Below, one piece after another: positions 23,202 through 35,200 of a stretch of DNA of 64,000 bases (positions within the stretch are counted from its first letter, which is position 1; the number at the start of each line of letters is the position of its first letter). The notes below the pieces were generated by a model. That model worked only from the letters and a program-made list of their open reading frames with translations. It did not search any database and had not been told where the DNA came from. Origin of the DNA: Cricetomys ansorgei (lineage: Eukaryota > Chordata > Mammalia > Rodentia > Nesomyidae); contig JAMJFZ010000811.1 of NCBI GenBank assembly GCA_026225945.1, positions 1,116,001 through 1,180,000 on the forward strand. The letters run 5' to 3'. A program made the position numbers and the translations under genes.

Positions 23202-23678
23202 GTTTGATTAATTAGGTGGCATACTTACCAGACAGAGCCTCACGGTTTTGTACCTACTTTCACTGAAGGATGAATCAAGACTTCCACGGACAGTATACCA
23301 AGAGATTTGCCATGTGACAAGAGGTGGACAGTATTTAGGAAGCATGGACTTTTGGGTCAGGATTGAATCATGACGTTGTTGTTGATGATGATGGTGGTGG
23401 TGATGACAGTGATGTGTTGGACCTTGGGAAAATTGCTTATTTTCACAGAAACTCTTCCTAGGATATGCTCAGGACACTGGTAAAAGTAGGAAGCCCACAC
23501 CAAAGCAACTAAAAGAACAAGAAAGTTTTATTTACAGTGAATTTTACTAGTACATCACAGTGAAAATATCTAGACTGAAGGTAGGTTGATGTAATTGTGT
23601 ACATACATTAAATTTCACTAAAAATATATTTGAGTTAGAAATTTTGTATGGTGAAGTTTGACACGATAGAAAGTCATT
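23202..23678. other. 3' flank of third receptor
   Basis: No gene. A GATG/GTT-rich simple patch lies at about 23373-23416. Confidence 0.5.
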
Positions 23679-23920
23679 CTGTATGAACATAGTGGGTGTT
23701 CAAAGCCATCTGTATGAACGTAGTAGGTGTTCAAAGCCATCTGTATGAACATAGTGGGTGTTCACAGCCATCTGTATGAACATAGTGGGTATTCAAAGCC
23801 ATCTGTATGAACATAGTGGGTGTTCACAGCCATCTGTATGAACATAGTGGGTGTTCACAGCCATCTGTATGAACATAGTGGGTGTTCACAGCCATCTGTA
23901 TGAACATAGTGGGTGTTCAC
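23679..23920. repeat. 31-base minisatellite, 7.8 copies
   Basis: Head-to-tail copies of a 31-base unit that starts ctgtatgaacatagtgggtg and ends ttcacagccat. Copies begin at 23679 and every 31 bases to 23896; the last is partial. Copies 1, 2 and 4 read ttcaaagcc instead of ttcacagcc, copy 2 also has gtagtag, and copy 4 has gtatt. The later copies are nearly identical, so expansion is recent at the distal end. Confidence 0.97.
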
Positions 23921-24285
23921 ACTTGCATTGCCGTAGGTGGGAAGCTGACTCTATGCATGTCTTAGATAGAAAAAGCGTCAGCCTTACTATTACTTTTTAT
24001 TTTTTTGCAAAGTGATGGATATATTCCTCTTATTTATTAATCGCTGGCTTTGTTATTAGAGGTCTTTATATATTGATTTCAGAACTGAATTAAAACATTG
24101 TGAACATTACAGCTTAATAAATGTTTGTTGTAAAAAATATCCATTTTAGTTTGTATCAAATATGGAGGCTTGCCATAATCTTCATATTTCTCGATTGCTC
24201 TCAGATTGGATATTTATCATTAGGCTGTGACCCGACTGACCTATAAACAAAAAATTGTAGGTATATTTAAAATTTGAAAATTTGA
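23921..24285. other. Intergenic, no gene seen
   Basis: AT-rich sequence with no recognised element. Confidence 0.5.
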
Positions 24286-24289
24286 TACA

Positions 24290-24640
24290 ATGCTTCCTTT
24301 CTACCTTCATTTTAAAATTAAAATTTTGTACAATGCGTTTCGAGCATATTTACCCCCTCTCCTCACAGCTTCCAGATCCATCCTCCCTTTCCTCCCCAAC
24401 CCCTGCACCAAGTACTGCTTGTGCTGCCTATATGTTCTGAAGATGTGGGTTTCACTGGAGGGTGGTCTACCCACCAGGGGCCACGCCCATACAGAGAATG
24501 AACTCTCCCTCTCCCAGCAGCTGCCAACTGCCAATAGCTGCTTAGTCAGAGGTGGAACATTGTGTCCACCTCCTCTCTCCATGCTGGGATTTTGTCTGTC
24601 CGGAGCCTGCTTCAGTATTTTTTGTGTCTGTTAATTTGAA
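24290..24640 (-). mobile_element. LINE-1 3' UTR fragment (rodent type)
   Basis: gagcatatttaccccctctcc, caggggccacgcccat, gagaatgaactctccctctcccagcagctgccaactgccaatagctgctta and ctgggattttgtctgtccgg appear in the order of an antisense rodent LINE-1 3' UTR. The same series recurs at 48720-49290. Confidence 0.65.
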
Positions 24641-27600
24641 AGCTGGTGGTAGGATGAAAGAAGTACAGGAAAACCAACAGGCTTTATTTGACTTTAAGAG
24701 ATGTTAATCAGAACTGAATTCGTTCTTGGAGCTCTTTCTCTCCTTTCTCAAGGTAATTTTTACGTGACAAATAGGGACGTGCCTGGATCACTTGTTATTG
24801 ACTATTGAGGTCAAAGCGAGATACTGTGCAGACCTTTCGGTGCAGACCCAGAGGAGTTATTATCTGTGTAACATACATCTCTAGGGTGTGAGATACTCTG
24901 GTATACCACAGTGCTCAGACTTTGAGGAAGTTTTATCATTGTAACAGTTTCTTCTCACTAATATGAAAATCAAAAGACACAAACTATTATTTAGAGTGTC
25001 AACCTCAAGATAGAACACCAAGGTCAATTTTTATAGTTGATAACTTCACTTTTTTTCATGATTTGTCTATGAACCAGACACACTCAAGTCTACTCCTTCA
25101 TGGACCAGCTGAGCCACCAGCTGATGTTGGTAATTTATCTTTAGCTCTATGATGGTGACCTCATGCGCAAGGACTCACATCCGGATCTGTTTTGCTCTTC
25201 GAATTTTCCCTTCCTAGGACCTCCTTTCCGTCCAGTATTGAGATAGGCTATTATCCTCCTTAGAACCATCTCTTACCAAATGAACTCATTTAACTCACTG
25301 ACATCTTTGTACACTATCTGAATTTTTCATGATATACTTAGCAGGTGTACTGAGGACAATTAGATTCTATTTGAGATCAGGGAGATAGGAGCTTAGCCTG
25401 GCTTACCTTAAATGCGCCGAGGTGGGAGAAATCATCTAGCCCAAAGCCCTTTTTATAATAAATGTTGGTTATCTCATAAAAATCGTTGGATACTTAAAGT
25501 AAAAATCACAATGGTTGCATGGGTTTGTTTTTGTACTTTGTAAAATAAAAATAATCGTAAAGGAAACCATCATAACCAAGGGACCAACTGTATACCCCTG
25601 GGAGTCTGTACCCCAAATGTACACGTAGAACATGTACACGGCTACCCAAAGATATAAAAAAATCATACTCATTGCATACAGCAGATACGTGAGATCAAGA
25701 CTGCCAGGCAAGGTTCCTTCACCGGGAAGAGATTCTGTAAAAGGTTTCACAGAAATTCTGGCTGACAATGTTCACTTTGACCTTTGAGGTAACACAGTCA
25801 CCATCTTTATGCTTTATATTTTCATAGGTGTGTTTATAAAGAAAAGAGTTATGTTGTCAGTAATCCCAAGCTGGAAATTACTTCTGTATTATCAATCATA
25901 GGATGACTAAACTGTTGGATATCTAAACAGTGAGCTATGAGACAGCAATGACAATGAATGGATTGTAATGATAATAAGCAAGGATGGATCTTACCAATGT
26001 AATATTAAATTATGAACATTACGAAGCAAAATGAAGTTAGGCATAGGAGAGCAGGAGGAAAAGGCTCTACATAATTTCATTAATAAGGCAGTCAAAGGAT
26101 TACAACAGATCTGTGATGTTTTGATACACACAAGGGTAACAATTACTCTTAGGGGCTATGACTTGAAGGGAGTCCATTTGCAGCTTCTGGGATGCTGTCA
26201 ACTCTGTTCCTGGATGTGGACTGTATCAGAAGGGCATATTCAGCTTGTTAAGAAAATAATCTTTGACTGCACATGACGTGCACTTTTCTGAACATGCAGT
26301 TATGTCGATAGACTTTGTTTACAAACCCCAAACATATGCTAGATTCTCAAGAAACAATATAGCATCCTTTGAGCTCCTTTTTCCTCTCCAGTTCCCAGAG
26401 AAGTCTGAGGACTTTCAGGATAAAGAAGTATGGGCATGGGGAAGGATCAATACACCTTATAAATATGTCAGACATGCCTTTTTGATATGCCTATTATATA
26501 TTTTTTTTCCTAGAGAGTCAGTGAGAACATTTAGTTTTGTACAGATCAAATAAGCAGTCTCCCATCATTAGTCAAGGTGCAAATTTCAGCTACTCTTAGT
26601 ATTAATTCCAATGATTATTTCCTGAGAACTCGCTCTGTGCCCAGCTCTGTGGTAGCCCCAAGGGATGCCGTGCTCAGGTTCCTGTATCCACACCATTCTC
26701 AGGCAGCATTACTGCAGGACTTGGGATCTCTTCTCCACAAAGGGCAGAACTGGCTATACACATGGCTGTTGCTTCTTGCTGGGCTGAGCCTGCAGACTGA
26801 AAGCCCTGGGTAGGGCTGTGGGGTCTTCAACCCCAGGGCCTGGCCCAGAACAGATACTGACCATTCCCTTCCACTGAGACAATCCCAAGGCTCAATCAGA
26901 AGTCCAAGAAAGGATGTAGCCACATCCTGGGTTTCAGAGAAAATGCCTTAGACCAAGTCAGCCCTGAATACCTAATATGCTTTTGAATGGAGTCCATTGT
27001 GATTCAGGGTGTTGTTGGAAGACCCAACCTGAATCCACGGGCTTTAGGAACTGTAGAGGGAAGGAAATAGCAGGGAGGAAAGCTCTCACTCTCTCTCTCT
27101 CTCACACACACACACACAGACACACAAAATAAATCAAATAACAACCTGTGAAACTTAAGCGGGGACTATTTGGGGAAAGACAGGATGACAGAGGGAAGCG
27201 TGCAGTCGGGGACGAATGTGAGCAGAGCGCATTGATATGCATGCATGAAAGTGTAATAATCAAAACACGCTTATAAAATTAATCAAAAGAAAATTAAAGA
27301 CCTGTCAGGTTTCATCTTATATTTTGAAATACAGAAGCGTATTTTAATTACTCTTAAGGCATTTATTAAAATGTTCTTTGCCAAACTTCACATTAGCTTA
27401 GTTAACCATATGGTTTGGAATGAAAAGACACAGATATTTTTTTCTCCAGGTCCAGCTGTCGATATTCTCGTTCCACCCGTGGGCCCCTTCGTTGGGTACC
27501 ACAGAGTCTTCCTCTGAGGCAGAGACTTTCTACAGTCCGCTGCTTGTTCTCTAAGCCAGTCAGTTCAACGCTTCCTTTAGCTTCCCGAGGCAGACCTCTC

Positions 27601-27880
27601 TCTCAGGTCCTCTGCAGTATGCTGGGCGCTTTCCACCCTGTATTCTCTCACACCACTCCTCGGGTTAACCTTAAGAGTCACAGCAGTTCTCTGTGTTGAA
27701 ATGGGTCACTGTGAGGCTGCACTGCTAGAGCTGACAGCGAGGTTTCTTTGGTTTGAGTTGGGGCAACAAGGTAGCGGCTGCAGTTTCTTTATCCTGGCTG
27801 CTGTTGGGTCACACGTAACTTTTTCCCTTATAGTGTAAGCAAGAACTTCCGGAATTACTGACCGAATTCAAAACCATCCT
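24641..27880. other. Intergenic, mostly unassigned
   Basis: No gene recognised. A compound (CT)n(CA)n microsatellite lies at about 27086-27118. The segment ttatttcctgagaactcgctctgtgcccagctctgtggta near 26609-26650 faintly resembles an ancient MIR SINE. Confidence 0.4.
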
Positions 27881-27888
27881 GAATTTTC

Positions 27889-27894
27889 TTTATT
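27889..27894 (-). terminator. Candidate Trim21 polyadenylation signal
   Basis: AATAAA on the minus strand, the first I can find after the Trim21 stop codon, about 790 bases downstream. There is no transcript evidence, so the true 3' end may differ. Confidence 0.3.
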
Positions 27895-28277
27895 GCTCTT
27901 TTACTCACCATCCTCTTAAATCTGCTTATAGCATTTTTGAAGTCCTGGATATATTTTTGTTCTAGCTCAGCTGCCGTAAACTGACCACAGGCACAGCTGT
28001 CCCATCCCTGTGAGATTCACCTGCAGGGACACACTGACCAGCCCAGCATGGCACCTAGACGCTAGCTATCCCCGGGGACACTGAGTTACTGTCATTGCTG
28101 CATTTAGCCATTGCCTGAGCCACTCTCACGGCTCTATCCTGGCTTTGGTTTGTCATCCGGGAAGATGGCCTTGATGTGGGCCTCAGATGAAGAAGTTTGT
28201 AAGGCATTCCATGGAGGGAAAACAAACAACCAACAACAAAACCCAAAAAACCCTCCAGCAGCAACAACAGAAAACCT

Positions 28278-28301
28278 GAGAGAGAGAGAGAGAGAGAGAG
28301 A
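28278..28301. repeat. (GA)n microsatellite
   Basis: About twelve GA units, probably inside the Trim21 3' UTR if the signal at 27889 is used. Confidence 0.9.
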
Positions 28302-28681
28302 AGGTCACACAAAGGAGGCAGAAACTTGGTTTAGGCTGAGCTAGATGGTTCTAGGCCGAATGTGAAGAGTCTGTTTCACTGGAGGGAATCATTAAGGATC
28401 TGTGAGGAATACTGATGCTGAAGGTCAGTTAACATTGGCTTTCGGTTATCTCCAGCTAAAGCCTTCATTCTGGGACCTTGATGACTCTATAAAGGGATCA
28501 GGATGTGGGGTAGTTCCAACTAGATGGGCAAAAGAGGCAGACTGCATGGCTGAGTTAATACCAACAGGAAGTGGGCAACAGTATCCAGAAACGGCCTTCA
28601 GTGGCCACTGGATTCTGATCATGACAAGGTGGAGGTGACAGCGTCCAGAAAGAGCTGTCAGTATGCACTGGCTCCCGATCG

Positions 28682-29226
28682 TCACACCTTTAGCGGGCAG
28701 AGCTTTAGAGGCGCTGCATTCTCTCTGTCATCATTGAAACCGACATTGAAGAAGGGCCGCAGAGGTCCAGCAAAGGCACACTCGGAGAAGGTGTAGATAA
28801 GGGAGCCGTGGTCAGTGATGTTATAGAAGGAGACACTGCCAGCCTCATAGTCCACAAAGACCCCAACTTGGCACGGAGGCACCTGAAGGTGGAGGGTGGT
28901 CTGGGGGATGGTGCCAGCCTCATAGTTGTCTTTTCTCCACAGCCAAATGGTCCAGAAGCCATTCTCAGGACTGAGGGAAAACATCCCCTTCCGCTGCACA
29001 GAGTCTCTGCAAACCCCCAAATCCCAGGCCTCCTTCCTGGTCACATCTACCTCCCAGTAAATCTTCCCAGAGCAGAAATGCTGGGCACCTAGCACCATGG
29101 GGTAATTATCGAATCTCTCCTTGTTTTCAGGCACATTCTGACGGGTGTCTCCCATCCTCACTTGTCTCCGATCCTTTGAGATGATGAGCCACGGGTTGGC
29201 TGTGTTGCGATCCAGGGTAATGTGTA
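28682..29226 (-). CDS. Trim21: Trim21 last coding exon, PRYSPRY
   Basis: Encodes most of PRYSPRY, from VHITLD (its first base is supplied by the previous exon) to CPLKV and a TGA stop at 28684-28682. The acceptor is a good pyrimidine tract ending gcgcag. The Fc-contact segment IWLW and the [10 protein letters not shown] block, both typical of TRIM21, are kept. The end is shorter than in human, which I recall continuing about eight residues. It would be out of reach of the ribosome if the exon 4 frameshift is real. Confidence 0.95.
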
Positions 29227-32200
29227 CTGCGCAAAGAAGGGAGAAGGTCATAGGTGAGCCTGGGTGGGGTCAGCAACCCTCTGCCTGCAGTGAGGGGATT
29301 CACCCGAACCCCAAGGCGAGGGGTGACCCCGAACCTCACCATGTGAGGAAACCTGCCCTTCCTCCGATATGTGAGGAAGCCTTACCTACGAGCCTCTGCT
29401 CCACCTGAACTCACGTGCCACATCTTCCACATGCTACGGCCCTGTGCTCCCCGAGACTGTCCACTCTGTACTTGCGCTATTCCCTTCTGCTCCAGCCCAC
29501 ACCTCCCAGGAGTCACCTTACCCCAGCATGTCCTCAGCATCTTCTTCCGCCCTGGCACATGGCATGTGCTTGTCAGGTCTGGAGAGGCAACATCTAACGT
29601 GCCCAGGTTCCAGGATCCGCTCCTAGGGGAAAGGGAGTTTGAGAATCTTACTTCCCACTCCTATACTTCTACTACAGGCCTTGACGACCTCCTTCATGGA
29701 TGACACTGATAATTAAATTCAATACAAATTTCCAAATACTCATGCGTTCAATGTCCACATGAAAGGGAAAAAAAATAGTTTCTATCTAGGAGTTCCAGGA
29801 AATTCAAATAAAATCTCCATTTTGTCCCAGTGCCTGAGGTCGTCACTAAGTGGATTCTATTTAATTTTAAAAGTAATCATACGTTAGGCTGAGTCACTTC
29901 CATGAAGAACCCAGGAGTCTTGCCTATGCTGTAGGTTTTACTCGTGACTTATGTCATTCCACATGAGAATCCTAGTAGACTCAGAATTGCCTTTTTTGGG
30001 GGGGTTGGGGTGGGGAACTTTAATGTATGATGATATAGTCTAACTACATTGGGCAATTCATCAATTAAGATGTCCATTAGCCTTTTGAGGCCAGAGAACA
30101 TTTACGAGAGGACCAGGTCTTTGAGAAACGGGCTGCATGGGGAAAACTCCCAGGGCATGTGTGCCTAACTCAGTAACCATTTCTAGGCACGCAGGCTGGC
30201 TCTCTTTTCTAACTGAGGAAACCTCTCCTTACCTTTCCAGGACAATCCTCACCTCCTGAGGAGAGAAGAGACACAGAGTTAATTCTGGAGTTTCTGACTG
30301 GCCACTGAGTTCTGAGTTCTTCAGTTCTGGGGTCATGTGATATCACTTGCGTTTCTCCAGGGCTCTGCTCTGCAGCATTCCCTTTTGGCCCAGGCCCAAC
30401 AGATGATTCTGACCAGCTCTCAGCAGATAGGATGTGTGACTGCTTGTAGACTCCACGGAGCTGACATGGGTATAGCCTGTAGCTAGGATATGACCAGACT
30501 GAGAAAACAAACTAGAAGAGCTAGGTTCTTGGAGGAGGGGGTTTGCTACGGAGAGGGTAGAAGAGGAAAATAATCAGCATAACCCAACTGGAGCCCAGAG
30601 GCAGTTTCAGGAAGAAAATGGCTGAGGTGGGCTGTCCAGAAAGGCTCCTTGCCATTTATGGGCTTGAGTTGTTTGGGAAGGAAGGGTTAGTTGGTTGGAG
30701 CTTTGTCCTGTGCTGTGGCTAACCCTCTCTCATATTTAGAGTGAGCTCAAGTGGGACTATTCTTTCCCAGAGAGTGATAGCCAGTTCACAGAAATAGCAA
30801 AAAGTATTAAGATGCAATGGCTACGGCTAATATTAGGAGCACTTTTGTGTACCCCACTCCCTATGTGAGAAACTGAGTACAGGAAAGAAAAAGCTGACTT
30901 CCATGACCTATCACCACGGAGATCTGTGGTGATGGTGGGCCATCACAGAGATGGCACGGTTCTGTTTTGTAAACTGAATTCTTAAAAAACATTCTTATGG
31001 CTACTTGTCTAAGCACTAGAATGGATTTTTTTCATTTAATTCCTTTAAAAAACGACCTGAGGTATGTAATGCTCTGTATTCTGGCCACACGTGGTAAGTG
31101 TGATGCACAGGCCCCACACTTAGCACCTGCTGCGGTGGGCACTTCCCAGGGATGTCTGTTTATTGGCTGCTACATGGAGTACTTGTATCTGTGCCCTGTT
31201 GTTTTGGAATGGAAGCCACTCCTGGGCCTTCATTTCAGTTTCTTTAAGAATATCCCAACGATTAAGATGGCACTCGCTTTAAGAGCAGTTCCCGATAGCT
31301 CTGGCTCTCCCCGAGTTAATTCTTGCACCTGTGCAAGGGTCGCACCTTCAGTAGCTCCAGTGCAGAGCCCTTTCTCCTCCTCTCCAGCTCTGCCATGAGC
31401 TCCTGCAGGGCCTGGTTCTTTTCAGCCAGCTCAGCCTCCTTCTCCCCAGGAGTCTCAGATGCTTCCTCTCATCATTCTCCAGCTTCTGCAGCTGCCTCTG
31501 CTCCTCCTTAGCCAGCAAGCTATTCTGCTGTACAAACTCCTCGTGAATTCTTGACTTCTGTGTGTCAACTTTCCTCTGTGATAAGAAGGGGAAGACAAGA
31601 ATTGTATATTTTTATTTTAGAGATTTATTTATTTCATGTATGAGTACTCTATCTGCATGTAAACCTGTACGCCAGAAGAGGGCATCAGACTCCATGATAA
31701 ATGGCTGTGAGTCATCATGTGGTTGCTGGGAATGGAACTGAGGACCTATGGAAGTGTAGCCAGTTCTCTTAAATGTTGACCCATCTCTCCAGTCCCTTAT
31801 ATTATTATTATTATTAATTATTAATTTACTTATTTATTTATTCATTTTTTTGAGACAGAGTTTGTCTGTTGTAACTCTGGTTGTCCTGGAACTCACTCTG
31901 AAGACCAACCAGGCTGGCCTCAAACTCACAGAGATCCACCTGCCTCTGCCTCCTGAGTGCTGGGATTAAAGGAGTGTACTACTACTGCCTGGCTTTTATA
32001 TCTTTATTTTTAATGAAAATTTCCTAAACTTTGGTGGTGGAGGTATTTCTGTTTCCTGGACATTATGTCTGGGAATGAGCACACATACACACACACACAC
32101 CCTTTCTAGGACTACTGGGGGAACAGCACTGTTAGTGGCATACTGGAGCTATTGTAAGCTATAGCATTAGCAATTTTTGACACCAACTGGTATTTTCTCA

Positions 32201-35200
32201 ACTTTTCTTCCAAAACCCAGTAATGTCCTAGTGAGTCTGTCTTTCGATCTCAGCAGGTCACAGAGAGTAAAACCTGGTCCCATTCCCAGTGATTAAAAAA
32301 AAAAAAAGATAGGTTCACTGCACCATTCTAAGCCCTTGGGGAAAAAGAGGTCCCAGGATATTCTTTGCCATCTTGGGAGGATTGCCGGATGACACGGGAT
32401 GACCTCTTTCACCACCACAGCCTGACTCAGCCTTTGCTAACCCCAAACCCTCTTTTGGGGTCTACTGACTATGAGATCCTTGCATTCCTTTCCAGTTTCA
32501 GACACATCCTGTTTTCCACCAGCAAATTACCAATGTGACAGGCTTTAGTTCTCCATTAGGCTTTGAACCAATAACCTGGTCACTGTCAAGCAGCCACCTG
32601 GTCAGTTGGGCTTCCTACCTCAGATTTAGAGAGATCCCTTCAGTATACTTCCTACAACCTTTGTCATTTCTAAAAGGTGCACGAGTTGGACTCTCTTACA
32701 AGATACCTCAGACCCAGAAATTTCAGCCTTGGCTGTTATCTCCTGAGACTGAGCCAGAAGGAACGGTGGGACCCTCTTATACTTTCTCCGATAATTCTTG
32801 ATCTTTGTACCAGATTGGGGGAAATCTCATCTGAATTTTGAGCTTCCATTTTTAAAAATTCCTCTCTATCTAGAGATACTTAGAGTGTAGCTGGTTCTTG
32901 GAGAATGACTTATGTAACAACTCTGCCACCCCTTGGATAGGCCCAGTCATGGTTAAGGCTTGCTTGAGGTCAAGACCTGGGACCCAACCCAGCATTGGGC
33001 TCTTGCCTTCCATTCTGTTCTCTGCATGGCAAGATCCATTTCCAACTTCTCAGCCAACTCCTTCCCTTTTCTCAGTTTTTCTAAGGCCACGTAGAGCTTC
33101 TCCTGTAGAAGAAGATAAAACAGGTTAGACCCCAGCTAGAGATGTGGACAAGCTGAATGGAAAGGCTTTGGACAAAAGCTAGTATGTCTCACAAAACAGA
33201 GCTATACCGATGGGGTGCTGGGATCGGGGTCATTGCATTTCTCATTCACCAAGAAGCCAAGAGAAAACATGATCCATGCAGCATCTCCCATGGCATAGCC
33301 TCTGATCCTGAGAAATATGGTTGTATTTGATGCACATATTCCTCTCATTGAAAGAAGAAAGTATCCCTCCATTCCCCAACTTCTCAGCTCTTGGGGTGAC
33401 TCTCAACTACCATTCTGGGGAACAAAGCACTCTTCCTGAGCCATCTTCTTCACGCCTATTGGTGTCTCTATGCTAAGGCCTCACCTGGTATACCCTAGCA
33501 GCCTCTTCAATGGGGACCTTGGTGTGGTCACGGTGTTTCCCAGACTGGACACACACCCAGCAGAGGGCCTGCCCATCTTCCTCACAGAAGAGGTGAAGTC
33601 TCTCTCCATGCACCACACACCGGTCTTCCTGGGTGGCCTTCTTGCCATCCTGGGCTGTTTGTTTAAGGTTTTCCACCATGTTGGCTATGTGCCGATTGGG
33701 TCTGAGGTTTCTGAGCAGGAACTGTTGCCGGCACTCGGGACATGAACCGCCCCCATTTTTCCCAACCTCAGAAATGCATTTCTTGCAAAAGCTATGGCCA
33801 CATTCGATACTCATTGGCTCCACCATGGGATCCAGGCAGACACAGCAGGTGACATCCTCCCACATCTTTTCCAGAGACATCTTTGAGGCTGGAGAAGGTA
33901 ACACTAGCCGTGGGACCTGAGAGCTACAGAAAGGGGGAAGGAAAGAGAGGAGTTTGTATGACAAAAGCAAAAGCAATACAAAACCCAAACTCCCAAAATA
34001 ATGCCAAGGAAAACATGTGTGAGAATGACACGGGAGGGCAGAAATAAGAGAAGGCAAGAACATCAACCCTAATAAAGGAGCCTCCCCTCACTGTCTGATC
34101 CGTTGATATGGTCAGGCAGGAGGAGAAACCGAGTCTCCAGAAGAGGCAGAGGAAATTGGCAGAGACGCTGTTCAGATTCATCACTTCTGTTCCTGCTTTA
34201 ACTTTCAGTATCTAGCTTTTTCACACATACTCTCTCTGGTTTCATGTCTCCAGGGTGCACAGAAGCTAATCATAGTAGTAGTGGCCATTTAGCATACACC
34301 ATATTGATCAGGGACCCTCCATATTCCAACTGGTTGCTACATGTGTATGTCTTCGTTAATCTTGACAATAACTACAGGAGTCAGGAGTTGAGGTTTATGC
34401 AGTTACTCAATACATGTGATATTTTGGTCATATATGGACTCCATATATTATGACCGAACAACAGGCTATTCCATACAACCTAGGCATGTCATTAGCTACC
34501 ACCCAGGTTCATGTATATACACTTCATGATGTTCGTTCATTATGACATCATCTGAACATACATTTCCCAGTCATTCAGGTTGCATGTGTATGTATCTACA
34601 TGTATACACGGATGTTTTCATTTATCCTGATAAGGTTCATATATGCAAAATATACTTGAGCACAAATGTACCAATGTAGGCGAGCCCACACGTTCCCATA
34701 TATGTGTATATGCACATATATGTGTATATGTATGCTCATCCATACATATACGTGGGGAGCATTCCCTGGACCCTTTTCTAAGCTGCTCCAAACCTAGTAC
34801 CCATCTCAACGTCTTCTAGGGCACTGAGTTTTTGAATCCACATAAATTTGTAGTAGAACATTCCAAAGAGCCAGCACTCACCTCCAACAGGGGTCTTTAA
34901 GGGACAGGAGTCTCCCTGGGCTCCCCTGAGCTACCCTCCTGGGCTAGATCATTTTACCAGCCCCTCGTCTCAGCTCGGGCACCAGCCACCAGCCACCAAG
35001 GCAGCCCCTTCCAGGGCACTTGGAAAGTCACTTTCAGAGCCCAGCTTCCACAGGCCTGCGTGGGCAGATGGGCAGGTCTGGGACTAGACCTGAGTACTAG
35101 AGTACTCTGCTGAAGAGAAGCAGCAGGTGGGCCCTCAGGCTCCAGCGTGGTGGGAAGGGGCTCCTTGAATCTAGGGTGGGGAGCGAGCCCTCCTAGGCAG

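Noticed and set aside
23679..23920. CRISPR-like array
   Set aside because: The copies are directly adjacent with no spacers and this is a mammalian nuclear sequence, so it is a minisatellite.
33881..34184. Extra N-terminal codons before the Trim21 start
   Set aside because: They lie upstream of the exon 2 acceptor at 33916 or in its 5' UTR part without an ATG, so they are intronic or untranslated.
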